The notes under the pieces: generated by a model
The model's database searches: none
Seen by the model: the letters and a program-made list of their open reading frames with translations, nothing else
Told to the model about the DNA's origin: nothing
Shown here: positions 48,209 through 59,073 of the stretch, one piece after another
How positions within the stretch are numbered: position 1 is the stretch's first letter
Layout: the number at the start of each line of letters is the position of its first letter
NCBI RefSeq assembly: GCF_016906535.1
Contig: NC_057378.1
Coordinates: 1,116,001-1,180,000, forward strand
Direction of reading: 5' to 3'
Length of the DNA: 64,000 bases
Origin: Rhizoctonia solani
Taxonomy: Eukaryota; Basidiomycota; Agaricomycetes; Cantharellales; Ceratobasidiaceae
Made by a program: the position numbers and the translations under genes

Positions 48209-49982
48209 ACTACTCCATTGATACGATGCAAATAAAATAAGAGCTTACACGGAAGACCCTGAGTCAAGGCATCGTTTGGGCTAGAAAGCTAATACTGGAG
48301 TGCGACCATTAATATTTGATGGTCGAGATTATGAAAGATCCTCAGCTCAGGGCCATTGATCAACAATCACACAGGTTCGGCACGCGACGATCACTTCCAC
48401 TGATACGATGGCCAAAGTCGCGCCACACTAAGCGTTGTTAGGTCACGCCTACGCCATGCTATCAAAAAGTTTGCTTGAGCCTTGTCTCGTGGAGTCAACT
48501 AGCAGCTTTTCGCCTAGGGCATTATAATTCGACAGCATCGAAACCATAGGCAATCCGGGTTGTTAGCTATAGCTGTATGTCATAAAAATGCAAAACGAAA
48601 AATGCCTCATTATTCACTCTGGGTGGTAAGGCGGCTCGAGTGTTTAATGCCACTCAAGTAGCAAAACAAAAATTTGTTATGATGGCAACGTACACACAAA
48701 GTCGGGGTCAGTAAAGTTCAGGCGGTAGCATTCGAACCTTTCTGACGATATTCCACACGCACAATACACGAAGGTGCCTATCGAATTACTGCCTAGTATG
48801 TTTTAAGCCTGTGCCGAGGCACCATCCTAATTTCGACCTTGTACCGCTCCGGCTGCATGAATTAGCCTTGGCTATCGTTACCCCGCCAACCAGAATCCAG
48901 CTTAGGCTTCACAACACTTGAGGCCGAGCTGAAAGTCTTTACCAACTTTGAATCATTTCTGCGTCTGTTATCCCCTCAATCTCCAACTCCTATTCAGTAG
49001 CTCTCCTGCTTTATGCAAAATATCTGTTCTATAGTCTCGGCGTTACGTCCATTAACTGTATTAGACTAGTTTACTTCACCCTAATCATATCTCCTAGGAT
49101 TTCGCTTTGTCTGCTGTCCGGTCAGTTTTCTATTCTATTCTTGGGTTTGATTAACATTAGGGACTTCAAGCATTGGGTCGGAGGGAGGCTGCAAACGTGA
49201 AATAGAGTTTTATGGGCTATACAACTATGCTATCAGCATACTGAGCTTTCTCGCTCTCTCGCGGGCGGATATCAAATGTGGAGGGCACGAGTAGAACGAT
49301 GGAGCCACACATATGGTCGCGTTGGACTTACATGGGCAATATGAGTCCTGCTACTTAATGATGATATATAATCCGTCAGATTGGGGTCCAGATAAAATGA
49401 GTAGTTTGAACGTGGACTCGTCAGTTCCCGACCCATCCCCATGAGAAGCTTGCCTTTACTGGCACACCTGCATAGTTTATATTGATCGAGATGTGTAAAA
49501 GTGAACAGAGGCACACCGTGAAGTTGTACCAATTAAATACTAGATTCGGGATATCATAACAGGCGAGGTTGGACACATTTCAACTACATCACCTTCAGAT
49601 TATACTTGAGTTATGGGCCTGTGCAATAATGAAAACGTGATTAGAGATAGATAGATAATGCACGAAATATTTGTTGAAAGACACGTAGAGTTAGACGATA
49701 TTGTATCTCAGCTCTACTATATGGTAGTGAACTCTTGTGTATACTGTACCTAGACGATATTGTATCTACAGGATTATAAGCATACATGAACAGAATAGAA
49801 AGATATGATACGTACCTCAGCTCTACTATATGGTAGTGAACTGAGGTACACGAGAATCGATAAAGAACATATTTATACTCGTACATCCAAACGTAAGTAA
49901 ATATATGCGTAAGGATTACATGTACGGTTCCGTGAGACTGATATTTCAACAATATTCTTAGATCTCAAACACCGTAACCGTC
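48209..49982. other. Spacer between inverted duplicates
   Basis: No gene was recognised. It contains the interleaved short repeats and palindrome at 49693-49849. Confidence 0.4.
49693..49849. repeat. Interleaved short direct repeats and a hairpin
   Basis: AGACGATATTGTATCT occurs at 49693 and 49752. CTCAGCTCTACTATATGG with TAGTGAACT occurs near 49707 and at 49817. The second copy is embedded in a palindrome: GTACCTCAG (49812-49820) pairs with CTGAGGTAC (49841-49849), with CTAC...GTAG inside. The first copy has lost the right stem. Confidence 0.8.
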
Positions 49983-50926
49983 ATGCAGAAGTAAAATAAC
50001 CCGGGTTGTATTAGATAGGTACGAAAGACTACACGACGCATAGACTATACAAGCATATTTTCTTCACATCCAAATTATATAGTTTCATATTGTAGCTCAG
50101 GTTCACCACTAGTGCCGCTCATCCCGTCAGCCATGTACTCCAGAACTACAGCGCATACAGTCGCTTACCTCTACATGATGATCTCGCACATCGAGAAGTT
50201 CGACCCAGCACCCTGAGTAGCGGTGCTAGACTCGGCCTTGTCAGAAGGAGCAGCGGGCACTGTGGGATGGTCAGCTATATGCGTCTGGTCTCCAAAGTCG
50301 AATGCCATACCGGACTTGTTTTGCTGAGTGCTCTTGGCAGCGACGGCGACAGCGGCAGCAGAAGAGGAGACGAAGAAGTCGGCCATTGCAGAGAGTAGAT
50401 GCGGTGGTAGGTGCAAGAAAGAACTCGAGGTGTGTGAGTGAGAGAAGTGAGGAGCAGCTGATGAGTCCCAGTCGGCTCTCGACCACCGGTTCTTATACGT
50501 ATGCCTGGCGGCCATCGACGGACCAACGTAACGCTCGTGGTCTGGGTCTCACTCTGATCAGACAACGCTCAGACGCCAGAGTATGACTAGGACGAGCTGC
50601 AGATGCGCACCGCATACGGTAGAATGCCAAGTTCGGCGACAGTCCCTGAGCCATCGGCAAATGCCCACGCCACCGACCTGCGGTAGCCGAGACCGGGAGC
50701 TGGGGGCTGTTTGGATGGTGGTTCCTGTTCAGCTAGACAAGCGCCTGGATCAAGCTTCTACCGGTGGGTACGGGGACTGTATTTGGTATGTTAGTAGTGA
50801 GACGGCTGGCTGGACTCCGAGGGGAGCGTGCGAAGGCCGGAATCAAAGGACGGGCTAGCGCCGTGGTAAATCGGGGGCTATGTAAACAGATGAGCGCCAG
50901 AATGCCTTAATTTGTAAATGAGGCCA
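49983..50926 (-). repeat. Duplicated block 2 carrying a pheromone-like gene
   Basis: Inverted copy of 47266-48208. Its upstream side (51050-51225) is additionally related to 54950-55117 behind block 3, so blocks 2 and 3 descend from a longer unit of at least 1.2 kb. Confidence 0.85.
50171..50386 (-). CDS. Pheromone-precursor-like 71-residue protein, copy 2
   Basis: The same length and C-terminus ('GSNFSMCEIIM') as copy 1. The sequence differs only at 'FGDQTHIADH' (Asp where copy 1 has Ile). The conserved TATAAGAACC lies 111 bp upstream of ATG 50386. Intact frame. Substitutions among the three copies are few in the coding region compared with the flanks, which suggests selection on the product. 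Confidence 0.6.
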   Translation of the reverse strand: MADFFVSSSAAAVAVAAKSTQQNKSGMAFDFGDQTHIADHPTVPAAPSDKAESSTATQGAGSNFSMCEIIM

Positions 50927-51892
50927 TAATTCAAATAATAGTAATTATTACTATCGGACAAATTAGATGACAGAGGTGAATCAAGCATGAGCGCCATCCA
51001 CCATCTGTGAAGGTCGGAGCTGCCAAAGCTAGATGCCTACGCGTGCTGCTCATCCCGGTTGACCATGCTCCGACATGGTTTGGTAGTACGTGCCTTAGTA
51101 AAATGCCACACATGAGGTGCCTGTACCTGCGCGTCTCTTGGAGTTAAGACAATAACGTTGGTTCGATGGTACGGAACTCGATTGCTTTGGAGGCAAACCG
51201 AGCCCCTTGTGGCGGAAGAGCAGGCAACGTGCACATGACTTCCGCAAAGCAGTTCAAGCGTCTCCACGTTCCGCCCCGCGATGCTAACTGGGGTAGACTG
51301 TGGGCTCAGGATTAATATCCGGAAAAGGTACGTGAGGTGCCTAGAAGCAAGCGGAACTTGCGGATGGATACCGTTGGGTGGGACAAATGTGCAGTGAGGA
51401 GACAGTCGGACCGGCTGTCACGTGATCGTGTGCATAGTATATTGCTGCAGGATCCTCTCCCAAAGCCTAGGTTTGTGTATTTTGTGAGTTAGTATTCTCA
51501 ATAATCTACAATATTCCGTTGAACGTACCAGAGATAAGTGATCAACCTATACATGGGTAAGTTGGATACGTTGTTGGCAAGTCTTCCCATGCGGCTGGTA
51601 TGATTATTTGCTCTTTCTCTTCATTGATTACGATGTAGACTGCTCATAAAGCAACCATACGAAAAAATACTCAGTACCACTAGATCTATGGATACACGGC
51701 AGGGAAGCCTATGTAAGGTTTGCCCCTGATTGGATAGCTAAGCAAACTACGGAAAGTAGCTAAATTTAGGAAAAGGTCGCGTGCCCGCACCTCATGACCC
51801 TGATTGGCTCAACGATCTCCACCCCACTAAACCCTCGCCTCCCACTATTCTCAATAACTCAAACCAATTTACCACATCTCGAATGATCTACC
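50927..51892. other. Upstream flank of block 2 and spacer
   Basis: 51050-51225 is repeated in 54950-55117 (shared CCATGCTCCGACA, CCTGTACCTG and GGAGTT). No gene is recognised here. Confidence 0.5.
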
Positions 51893-52992
51893 ATGCGAAT
51901 ATTTGACCGTCTTTTAACTTATCTATATATCACGTTTCCTGGGTTAAGCGGGATTATGGCACGACCCATTGGCTGCAAATCTATCGTCTCTACTTGCAAT
52001 ACAAACAGTATTGGGATGATCCACTCCCCCAGCCAATATTATGAGTTACTCGCTACATGGATGAAGTTTCAAGGTGTGTTCTATCCGTGTCAGGTCTATA
52101 CTTCACAAAATTATAACTTCTATTAGGCTTTGCGATATGGCTTTATGAGCCTCCCCAGAGCGATTTACTTGCACTTTCGATCCCTACCGACCACATAATA
52201 TGCTTTCACGAAGGAAACAGTGCATCAAATGACATTTTTTGCACACGAACCAACGTCACTGAAGCCTACTCCACCCACAATAACTCCAAAGCTCTTGTAC
52301 AAATTTTCTTCAAGAACAGCCCACAGATTCGGGAGCATCAAATACGGGCGTTGATGATTACCACCACGGACAAGCTCGATAGCTTCCATGGTAATCGACT
52401 ATCTTACAGTACTTGTACAACAGAGTGCTCCACATCAAGGTTCGTGTCTCTAAGCGTTTGGTTTGGGCTGGGATTTCTCAGCCTGTGTTACATCGGTAGC
52501 CATTTGAACCTCACATCACTATTTACCTCCAAATCAACACACCCGTCCCTTCTATGCACCATAAGACCTAGTCTCCCGTGTAACCCGGGGGAACGCATAT
52601 TTTGGAACTTACAAGTATATAGGAGGCCGCCTGTTTATGGAGGATTCCCAATCTCTAGACCTCCACCCCCCAGCTCATTTGTTATTTGGGTACAGGCACT
52701 ACTCGTCTTCTGGATAGCATTGGGTTTCTCCTTAAAGTGTATTGAGGTCGCACCTGAGCACAGGGAGCAACGGAGGTTGTTGTATCACGCACACCGGTAC
52801 CGGGATTATAATGGCAACCCTGAGCGCGCGCGAAATGACTCTACTAGGACTGCCCCTCCTAGCTATACGCGACCACCTTCCTACTACGTCCCCGAGAATG
52901 AGGCAGGGGTTCTCCGGGATGATATATTGGGAGGTTCAAATGGTCCACCTCCGTATACGGATATAATCCGCGAGCAGTCGCAAGTTCGATGA
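51893..52992 (+). CDS. Transmembrane protein with C-terminal PY motif (short paralogue)
   Basis: Two exons. The splice CAAG|GTGTGT to TATTAG (about 52127) gives 'YYELLATWMKFQGFAIWLYE' continuous with 'PPQSDLLALSIPTDHIICFH' and 'NVTEAYSTHN'. This aligns with 'SAVWLYGPPRSQISIIPVEY' and 'YRVNVAEAYSHED' of the long gene at 60802. One or two hydrophobic segments follow: 'FVSLSVWFGLGFLSLCYIGS' and 'SFVIWVQALLVFWIALGFSL'. The cytosolic tail ends 'NGPPPYTDIIREQSQVR', paralleling 'RLPTYSDVIREQQ'. PPxY motifs bind WW domains, for example of NEDD4/Rsp5 ubiquitin ligases. Probably a cell-surface protein that has lost two of the three ectodomain repeats. No signal peptide is clear at the chosen start. Confidence 0.6.
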
Positions 52993-53582
52993 GACAAGAT
53001 TTCATTATCTGGATCTAATAGTTCTTGGTAGCGAATGAGTGGGATTTGGCCCTTTCACCAATGTACATGCGGGACCTATGCTGTAGTATTAGACAAATTC
53101 TATTATTGGGTTAACGTTGGACCTGGGAGCGAGCGATACTAAATTATGCATTGCTTAGCCGTATCAAATCCTGGTTATACATACTAACTTAAGCAATTAT
53201 CATCTAGCATACTGGTAGCATGATCGCTTAAAAGATTGGAAAATTGTGCCGGCCAGTTTAATGGAGAAGATTCAAGTGACATGGTTATTTTCGTCCTGAA
53301 CCCAGGAAAACCAATCACATGAGCATTCGTGATATTAACGTTGCTTATGAAAGGAGCACAAAACAGCAAAAAAAGTGAGCCAATATCAAAAGATTTGGCC
53401 GGGAATCGTCAGCATAGATTATGAGTATTACTACAAAATACTAGTCCATAGACGCTGAAATCGATAGGCGCTTAAATTAGCGATCCATCATGCCCTGTTT
53501 GAAAAGACGAGGAGACTAACGTCGAGTACCTAGGATGATTGACAGTAGTCATGACTCCTTTGGAGGAGTTACATGAAGCGCG
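52993..53582. other. Intergenic
   Basis: No gene was recognised; A/T-rich. Confidence 0.4.
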
Positions 53583-53903
53583 ATGGGTTCTAAGAATAAT
53601 GGTGAAACTATTTCTGACGCTCAGAGTATGTCAGAACTGGAGTATCAACTAGAGTCTAAAGATTCAATACAAAACCGCCTTCTTAGCCTCAATACACCTA
53701 TCTTTGCTACTGATCTCACCGGAAACAAGAATGACGACATTTTCAAGGAGAGCCGAACAGCTTGTTTCTTCAGACCTAACAAGATAACTAACTATTATCC
53801 CTTAAAAACGAAAGACGTGAAATATAAACGCCTTTTACCCCCGATGCCATATCAACGCGGACTCGGGCCTCCAAGATATGCAGTGTCATGGGGCTCTTTA
53901 TAG
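53583..53903 (+). CDS. Small hypothetical protein
   Basis: A single 106-codon frame starting MGSKNNGETISDAQSMSELE. It is Lys/Asn/Ser-rich, with no signal peptide, membrane segment or CaaX tail. It lies immediately beside duplicated block 3. Not recognised; it could be chance, but the composition is protein-like and the length is above that of most random frames in this A/T-rich part. Confidence 0.3.
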   Translation: MGSKNNGETISDAQSMSELEYQLESKDSIQNRLLSLNTPIFATDLTGNKNDDIFKESRTACFFRPNKITNYYPLKTKDVKYKRLLPPMPYQRGLGPPRYAVSWGSL

Positions 53904-53949
53904 AGCCTTTTCTTCCTCTCACCGAATCATTGGGTAAGTCTCAAGCAAG

Positions 53950-54830
53950 AGTATAATAACCCGGGTTGTATTAGATAGGTACGAAAGACTACATGGCACA
54001 TAGACTAAACAAATTCATTCCTTTTACATTCAAATTATATGTTATATGATAGCACGTAAGGGCTCGAAGTCACCACTAGTCATCTCGTCAGCCATGTGCT
54101 CCAGAACTACAGCGCATACAGTCGCTTACCTCTACATGATGATCTCGCACATCGAGAAGTTCGACCCAGCACCCTGAGTAGCGGTGCTAGACTCGGCCTT
54201 GTCAGAAGGAGCAGCGGGCACTGTGGGACGGTCAGCTATGTGTGTCTGGTCTCCAAAGTCGAACGCCATACCGGACTTGTTTTGCTGAGTGCTCTTGGAG
54301 GCGACAGCGGCGACTGCAGCAGAAGATGAGACGAAGAAGTCGGCCATTGCAGAGAGTAGAAGTAGTAGTAGATGTGAGAAAGAGTTGGGTAAGTGAGGAT
54401 TGAGAAGACTGTGATGCGTCTATCTGCCTCTTCACTCCTGGTTCTTATACCTACCACGCACCAATGATCGAGCACGTCACTTGCGCGCTTTGACTTTCAC
54501 TGACGCAGAGCTCAGGCGACAGAGTATGACTAGGATGAGCAATACACCGCATATAGTAGAGTCCTAAACGCGGGGCAGCCCCTGAGCCATCGGTAAATGC
54601 CCACGCCACCCATAGTCGAGACCTTCATCCGCCACTAGTCCAACTAATATTGTTTGTCTTTAGTGAATGAAATGTTCGATCAAGCTGCTACCGGTGCCCG
54701 GGCTCAAGTGTTTGATTTGTTTCCCGCGACACCCATTGGTTGGATTAGATCTCACGAGTCAACTAGACTAGCGCCCTATCAGATTAGGCTATGCAGACAG
54801 ACGAGCGCCAGAAATGCTTTGTTTGTAAAT
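53950..54830 (-). repeat. Duplicated block 3 carrying a pheromone-like gene
   Basis: Reversed copy of block 1, the most diverged of the three outside the coding region. It shares TAACCCGGGTTGTATTAGAT at its 3' side. Upstream homology to block 2 resumes at 54950-55117. Confidence 0.8.
54132..54347 (-). CDS. Pheromone-precursor-like 71-residue protein, copy 3
   Basis: Starts MADFFVSSSAAVAAVASKST and ends 'GAGSNFSMCEIIM' like the others. It differs by a few residues in the Ala-rich proregion and by 'IADRPTVP' for 'IADHPTVP'. The last 28 residues are identical in all three copies although the flanks have diverged, as expected if the C-terminus is the functional part. TATAAGAACC lies about 102 bp upstream. 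Intact frame. Confidence 0.6.
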   Translation of the reverse strand: MADFFVSSSAAVAAVASKSTQQNKSGMAFDFGDQTHIADRPTVPAAPSDKAESSTATQGAGSNFSMCEIIM

Positions 54831-56800
54831 TAGAATCGGGCTCGGCCGACATTCCGAGATCACAATCGAGTAATGATGATTAGTTTAGCCTCGGATATTA
54901 TACTGTAAGAATTAGAGCCATCACAAACCGTGCCACAATCGGATGGTCTCCGTCCCGGTTGCCCATGCTCCGACACGGTTTGACAATAAGTGTATTAGTG
55001 AAATGCTACGCGTGGGGAGCCTGTACCTGTGCGACCCTCGGAGTTGTGGGGCAGTGATGTTGCTTTAGTAGTACATAATTCGTTTGGGTTGGAGCCAAGT
55101 CGAGGCTTTTGTTATAGTGCTATCTATGGCAAACATAAGACTGAAATAAAGTAGCCCAGGTAACTCCAAGGCACTGAATCAGGCTGGATTATCGGCATGA
55201 ACCATATGTGTCGGATACGAAAGGAGACGTTCTAGAACAAAGATCCAAACTTAGTGCCCTTGGAGTCCAGAGGCTAATCGAATAAGTGACTTTGTCGCAA
55301 AAAGTATGAAGCAAAATATTCCAACAAGAAACTATTTGAGATATTATAGTAGCATTTGAATATACTTCCTACTCCAATGGCATGGATCTCAAGTTGCTCA
55401 ATTGATCAAGCTGACGACCGAATCTGTATCTGGAGAATGGTCGGCTTCCGACAACTCCAGGGCATGAATTCGCCTCAAGGGAGGGTTTGTATGCTTGGCA
55501 CCCAATGACGTGAATAGAGCGAGGGATGATCAGAAACGAAACCCCATTTGTGATCCCCTCCCTCAATTCGGGGCTCAATGTTAGCAACTTATATTTCAAC
55601 AAGTACACTATTGATAGAGCGGATTTTCGCTCTTTCTGCGAAGGAGTTCCACGCCACTACAGCAACGATCAACGTGGCGTGGTTAAGACGCCATATATGC
55701 ACAATGCTCATGGCGCTCACCCCACATAAATCAGCGCATCAAATTCCGAAAAAGTCCGGCCATGCGCCGGTCGAGCGTCTATCACCACAGATGATCATGA
55801 CTCGTGCGATTCTTCTTGCCCTCAAGTTCGAAGTACCATCAGAGGGAATATGCCAGTACGTCCCGACCGGATTCTAATACGAATCCATCAAAAACAACTA
55901 GTGTGGAAGAACCAGGCGACTTGCTAGTTTGAGGATAATTACACAGCAAGGATCTGTGCCCGATGGCCGCAGTGGGCGTTGGGGGTCACGGTCTTTTTGC
56001 TTTCACGGGGCAGCATACATATTATATAAAGTGGGTGAAGAGAAACTTTTACCATTGCCAATATGGTAACGTGTTAGCAAATAGGGGCTAAAGGTAGTTC
56101 CAAAGGATCCAGAGCTTATGCGACTATCCTAAGATTACCAGCTCGAGAATCTACTTCCAGTCTTTTGTACTCATTGGGGAGCGGATTCCACTAACTACTG
56201 TGCATAGAATTTTGTAATGCAACGAAGGATACGTGATGACAGTGACTGCTATCCAATTGAAGGTCAAGGGTGAAGGTCGTGGATTCTCTTAAATACTGAG
56301 GTAGTTATCAAGCAGCGGCTTGATTCGAGCTCGAAATGTAAGTATAGTTTGTACAAGACCCAGCAATTGCGCTCAGAGCATTCAAATAAGCGCGGCACTC
56401 CGACACACCAATCGTTACAAAATGCCGATTATTGTTGAGTAGACGTCGCTCATTATAGGAGATTCCGTCAACGCACGGAGATCATGCTGTGCTGGGGGCC
56501 AACTGCACCTGAGGAAGGTTCTTCGATCCGGCCATAGATCGAGCGTCTCTCAAGGCGGGAAATGGGCATGGCAGTGATAGACCTAAAGGTCGCACTCGTG
56601 CCTCCTGAGGAAGGTGTTTGTGAAGTGAGCTGAGGTATGCAAGTCTCGGTCCCAATAGCCATTTTCAATGAAGTGAGAGTGGTTCATGGAGTCTAAATCA
56701 CATTGTTGAGATCTCTCGTTTGAGCACTACTTTGATGTGCAAGAAATAGTGTATTATGCAAAGCAAGACTGTACCGCAAAGCATATAAAATACAAAAAAG
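54348..56800. other. Upstream flank of block 3 and spacer to STE24
   Basis: 54950-55117 matches the upstream flank of block 2. Overlapping frames at 55526-55877 (forward) and 56468-56668 (reverse) have no motif. No receptor gene is seen. Confidence 0.4.
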
Positions 56801-58631
56801 TTATGAAGTCTGATTCAATGCCGCATTCATCAGTCGAGCCGGTCTATAATATACTGGCTCTAAACTCACCTTGGGACGGCCATTTTGACTAAGCGCGTAT
56901 GCATCCATAGCACGTAGCCTCTCGGTAAGGGTAGGATGGGAATGGTGGTACGCAGAATACCTAATGCAATCTCAATCAGTGAAAAAGTCGCACCTTCGAG
57001 TCAGCCGACTTACATCCAGTCTACCCAAACAGTGGAAAGGTTCTCAGCATGTAGAGCAACAAGCGCTCTCCCGAGCCTGGCGCGCATAGTCGACTCCTCT
57101 TCGGTCTTGCCTTCCTCCTTTTCTCCACCAAGACCTTGCGCATCGAGTTCGCACGCAAACTGGTCTGCTTGGTACTCGAACCTCCGACTGAGCGCGTTGA
57201 GAAGGAATCCAACGACGGATTCGATAGGGGTAATAACCATTTGGTAGAGTAAGAAGGAAACTAAAACAGGCGGCTTTGCCCTGTTTCTTTACATCAGTTT
57301 CAGTTCAGAGAAAGACAGGTCGAATACGCACTCGGGTCCAATAGGGAATCCAAAGCTAGCCAACAAGGGCCACGAGCGCATAAAAGGTGGGAAGACCGAA
57401 AACAAAGCCAACATGTGAATTTGAGAGACGAGCATCAGTTTCATCGGGTGCGAGTATTTCCAGTGACCGAGTTCGTGGGCGAGTACGGCTTCAAGTTCGG
57501 CAGGTTGAGATTTCTTGATGAGGGTGTCGAAGAGAACAATGTGTTTGCTCTGCAAGCAATAGCACGGTCAATCATTTGTTTAGGATGGCAATTTAGATTT
57601 GACCCACCCAAGGAAGACCGTAGAAGTAGGCATTGGAATGAGCGCTACGCTTGGAGCCGTCAATAACGTAGAGGTCCGTCAGAGGGAAACTGAGCCGGGA
57701 AGCAAGGGCCTCGATACGCGTCCTCAAGGCTCCGGTCTCGAGGGGCGAGAGCTTGTTGAAAAGTGGCTGAATGACCGTTGGATACAAGACAACCATAATC
57801 AATTGGAATGCAACCCTGCACTTGCTATTAGTACCCAACTCTCGTCACTTGGAAAAGAGTATAAACCCACAAAAAGGTCATCAACCAAGGGACAAAGCTC
57901 TGACCCGCCCAATCCACAATTTTCAAAAACGCAGCCATGAATGGTGCACCAATCGCAAATCCAACGGCCCAGCCCTTCAACGTGTCAGCTACGTATAACC
58001 CAAACGTCATCTTGTTGAACCCGTGCTTCTCCTCGAGGACAAACGTGCTGTAGAGTGAAACGGGTAGACTCGGAAGGGTGTTTAGGTAGAACAGAACCGT
58101 GCCAAATGCGATCGAATGGGTGATCTACCCAAAGTTCACCATCAGTTCAACGTGACATATTTCAGGCTTTTCAAAATTAAAAAACCAACCTCGTATTCCG
58201 GACCGTACCCAAACTTGGCCAGCAGGTTCCCAGAGACTTTCCACGCCCAAGGGAATGCACCGAAAACGATCAACGCAGTCTCCAAAAGCTGCGAATACAA
58301 CTTAGACACGAGACCAAACTTGGCCTTGTCCTTTCCGTAGCGCTGGGATTTCTTGAACACTTCGTCTGTAAAGTGGGATTTGAGCGCGGTTGGGGGGTGT
58401 GGGCGGGAATAGTTGGGGAATTGGCGGTATCTGGATTGATATTATTTTTTCTCGCTCAGTTTGAAGCTGCCTGGTAGAGGAAAAATGAACGCACATCAAG
58501 TATGTTTCGAAAGCCCATACACCCCACGAAAAGGCTAAAACGTATCCTTGCCAATTGATAAACTCGGTCGAGATGAATCCAAGTTTATCTTCCACTCCCG
58601 CTTGGAAAGCTGCGATTGGATTTTTCGTCAT
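56801..58631 (-). CDS. ste24: CAAX prenyl protease 1 (STE24, peptidase M48)
   Basis: An ER/nuclear-membrane zinc metalloprotease that removes the last three residues of prenylated CaaX proteins and, in yeast, also trims the a-factor pheromone precursor. The ATG at 58631 starts MTKNPIAAFQAGVEDKLGFI. Motifs in order: 'HFTDEVFKKSQRYGKDKAKF', 'STFVLEEKHGFNKMTFGLYV', 'VIQPLFNKLSPLETGALRTR', 'LYVIDGSKRSAHSNAYFYGL', zinc site 'AVLAHELGHWKYSHPMKLML' (HExxH), third ligand region 'LSRRFEYQADQFACEL' and 'HHSHPTLTERLRAMDA'. Several membrane helices. After 'GRPK' a GTGAGT could start a last intron; reading through gives a stop at 56801, so the end is uncertain. An acidic insert 'EKEEGKTEEE' lies near the third ligand. 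It lies about 2.4 kb from pheromone-like copy 3. Confidence 0.95.
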
Positions 58632-59073
58632 GGCTGGGATCCCGCAATGACGTTGTTGATGTCGAAGGTATGAGCGAGTAGTAAGAAAAGCAAGCGACTT
58701 ATGTCCGCATACAAGATGGAGCTAACACGTAGTCTGGGTGATGATGATGGTCGGGCGCGCGGTTTGACGTTTAGAGCCACGTATATCGAGAAGTTGTATT
58801 GATGACCAATCGCGACTAATTGTAAATCGTGGCGCTGAAGCCGACCCCCTCTCGTTGAGGTATCTACCCTTGATTCTTTACTCGTTTAGAGTGATATCTG
58901 AAATCTATGTATTGGTATGGAAAACGAAACTGCCTAGATTATACAAAGCAAAATTTGTCTTAGATGCAAAATGGCCGGAGCCGTTGGACTGGTCTGCTAA
59001 GAGCGCGTCTTCTTTTCCCAGCTAATAAATTAACTCGAATAAGTAATATATCCCAATAAGCACATCGAGCGGC

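Noticed and set aside
55526..55877. Two overlapping plus-strand frames
   Set aside because: Neither shows a domain, and the start and splice context are weak; considered as a receptor or P450 remnant but no motif matched.
56468..56668. 66-codon minus frame considered as a further pheromone precursor
   Set aside because: It ends S-M-I-S-V-R with no Cys near the C-terminus and is not inside a duplicated block.
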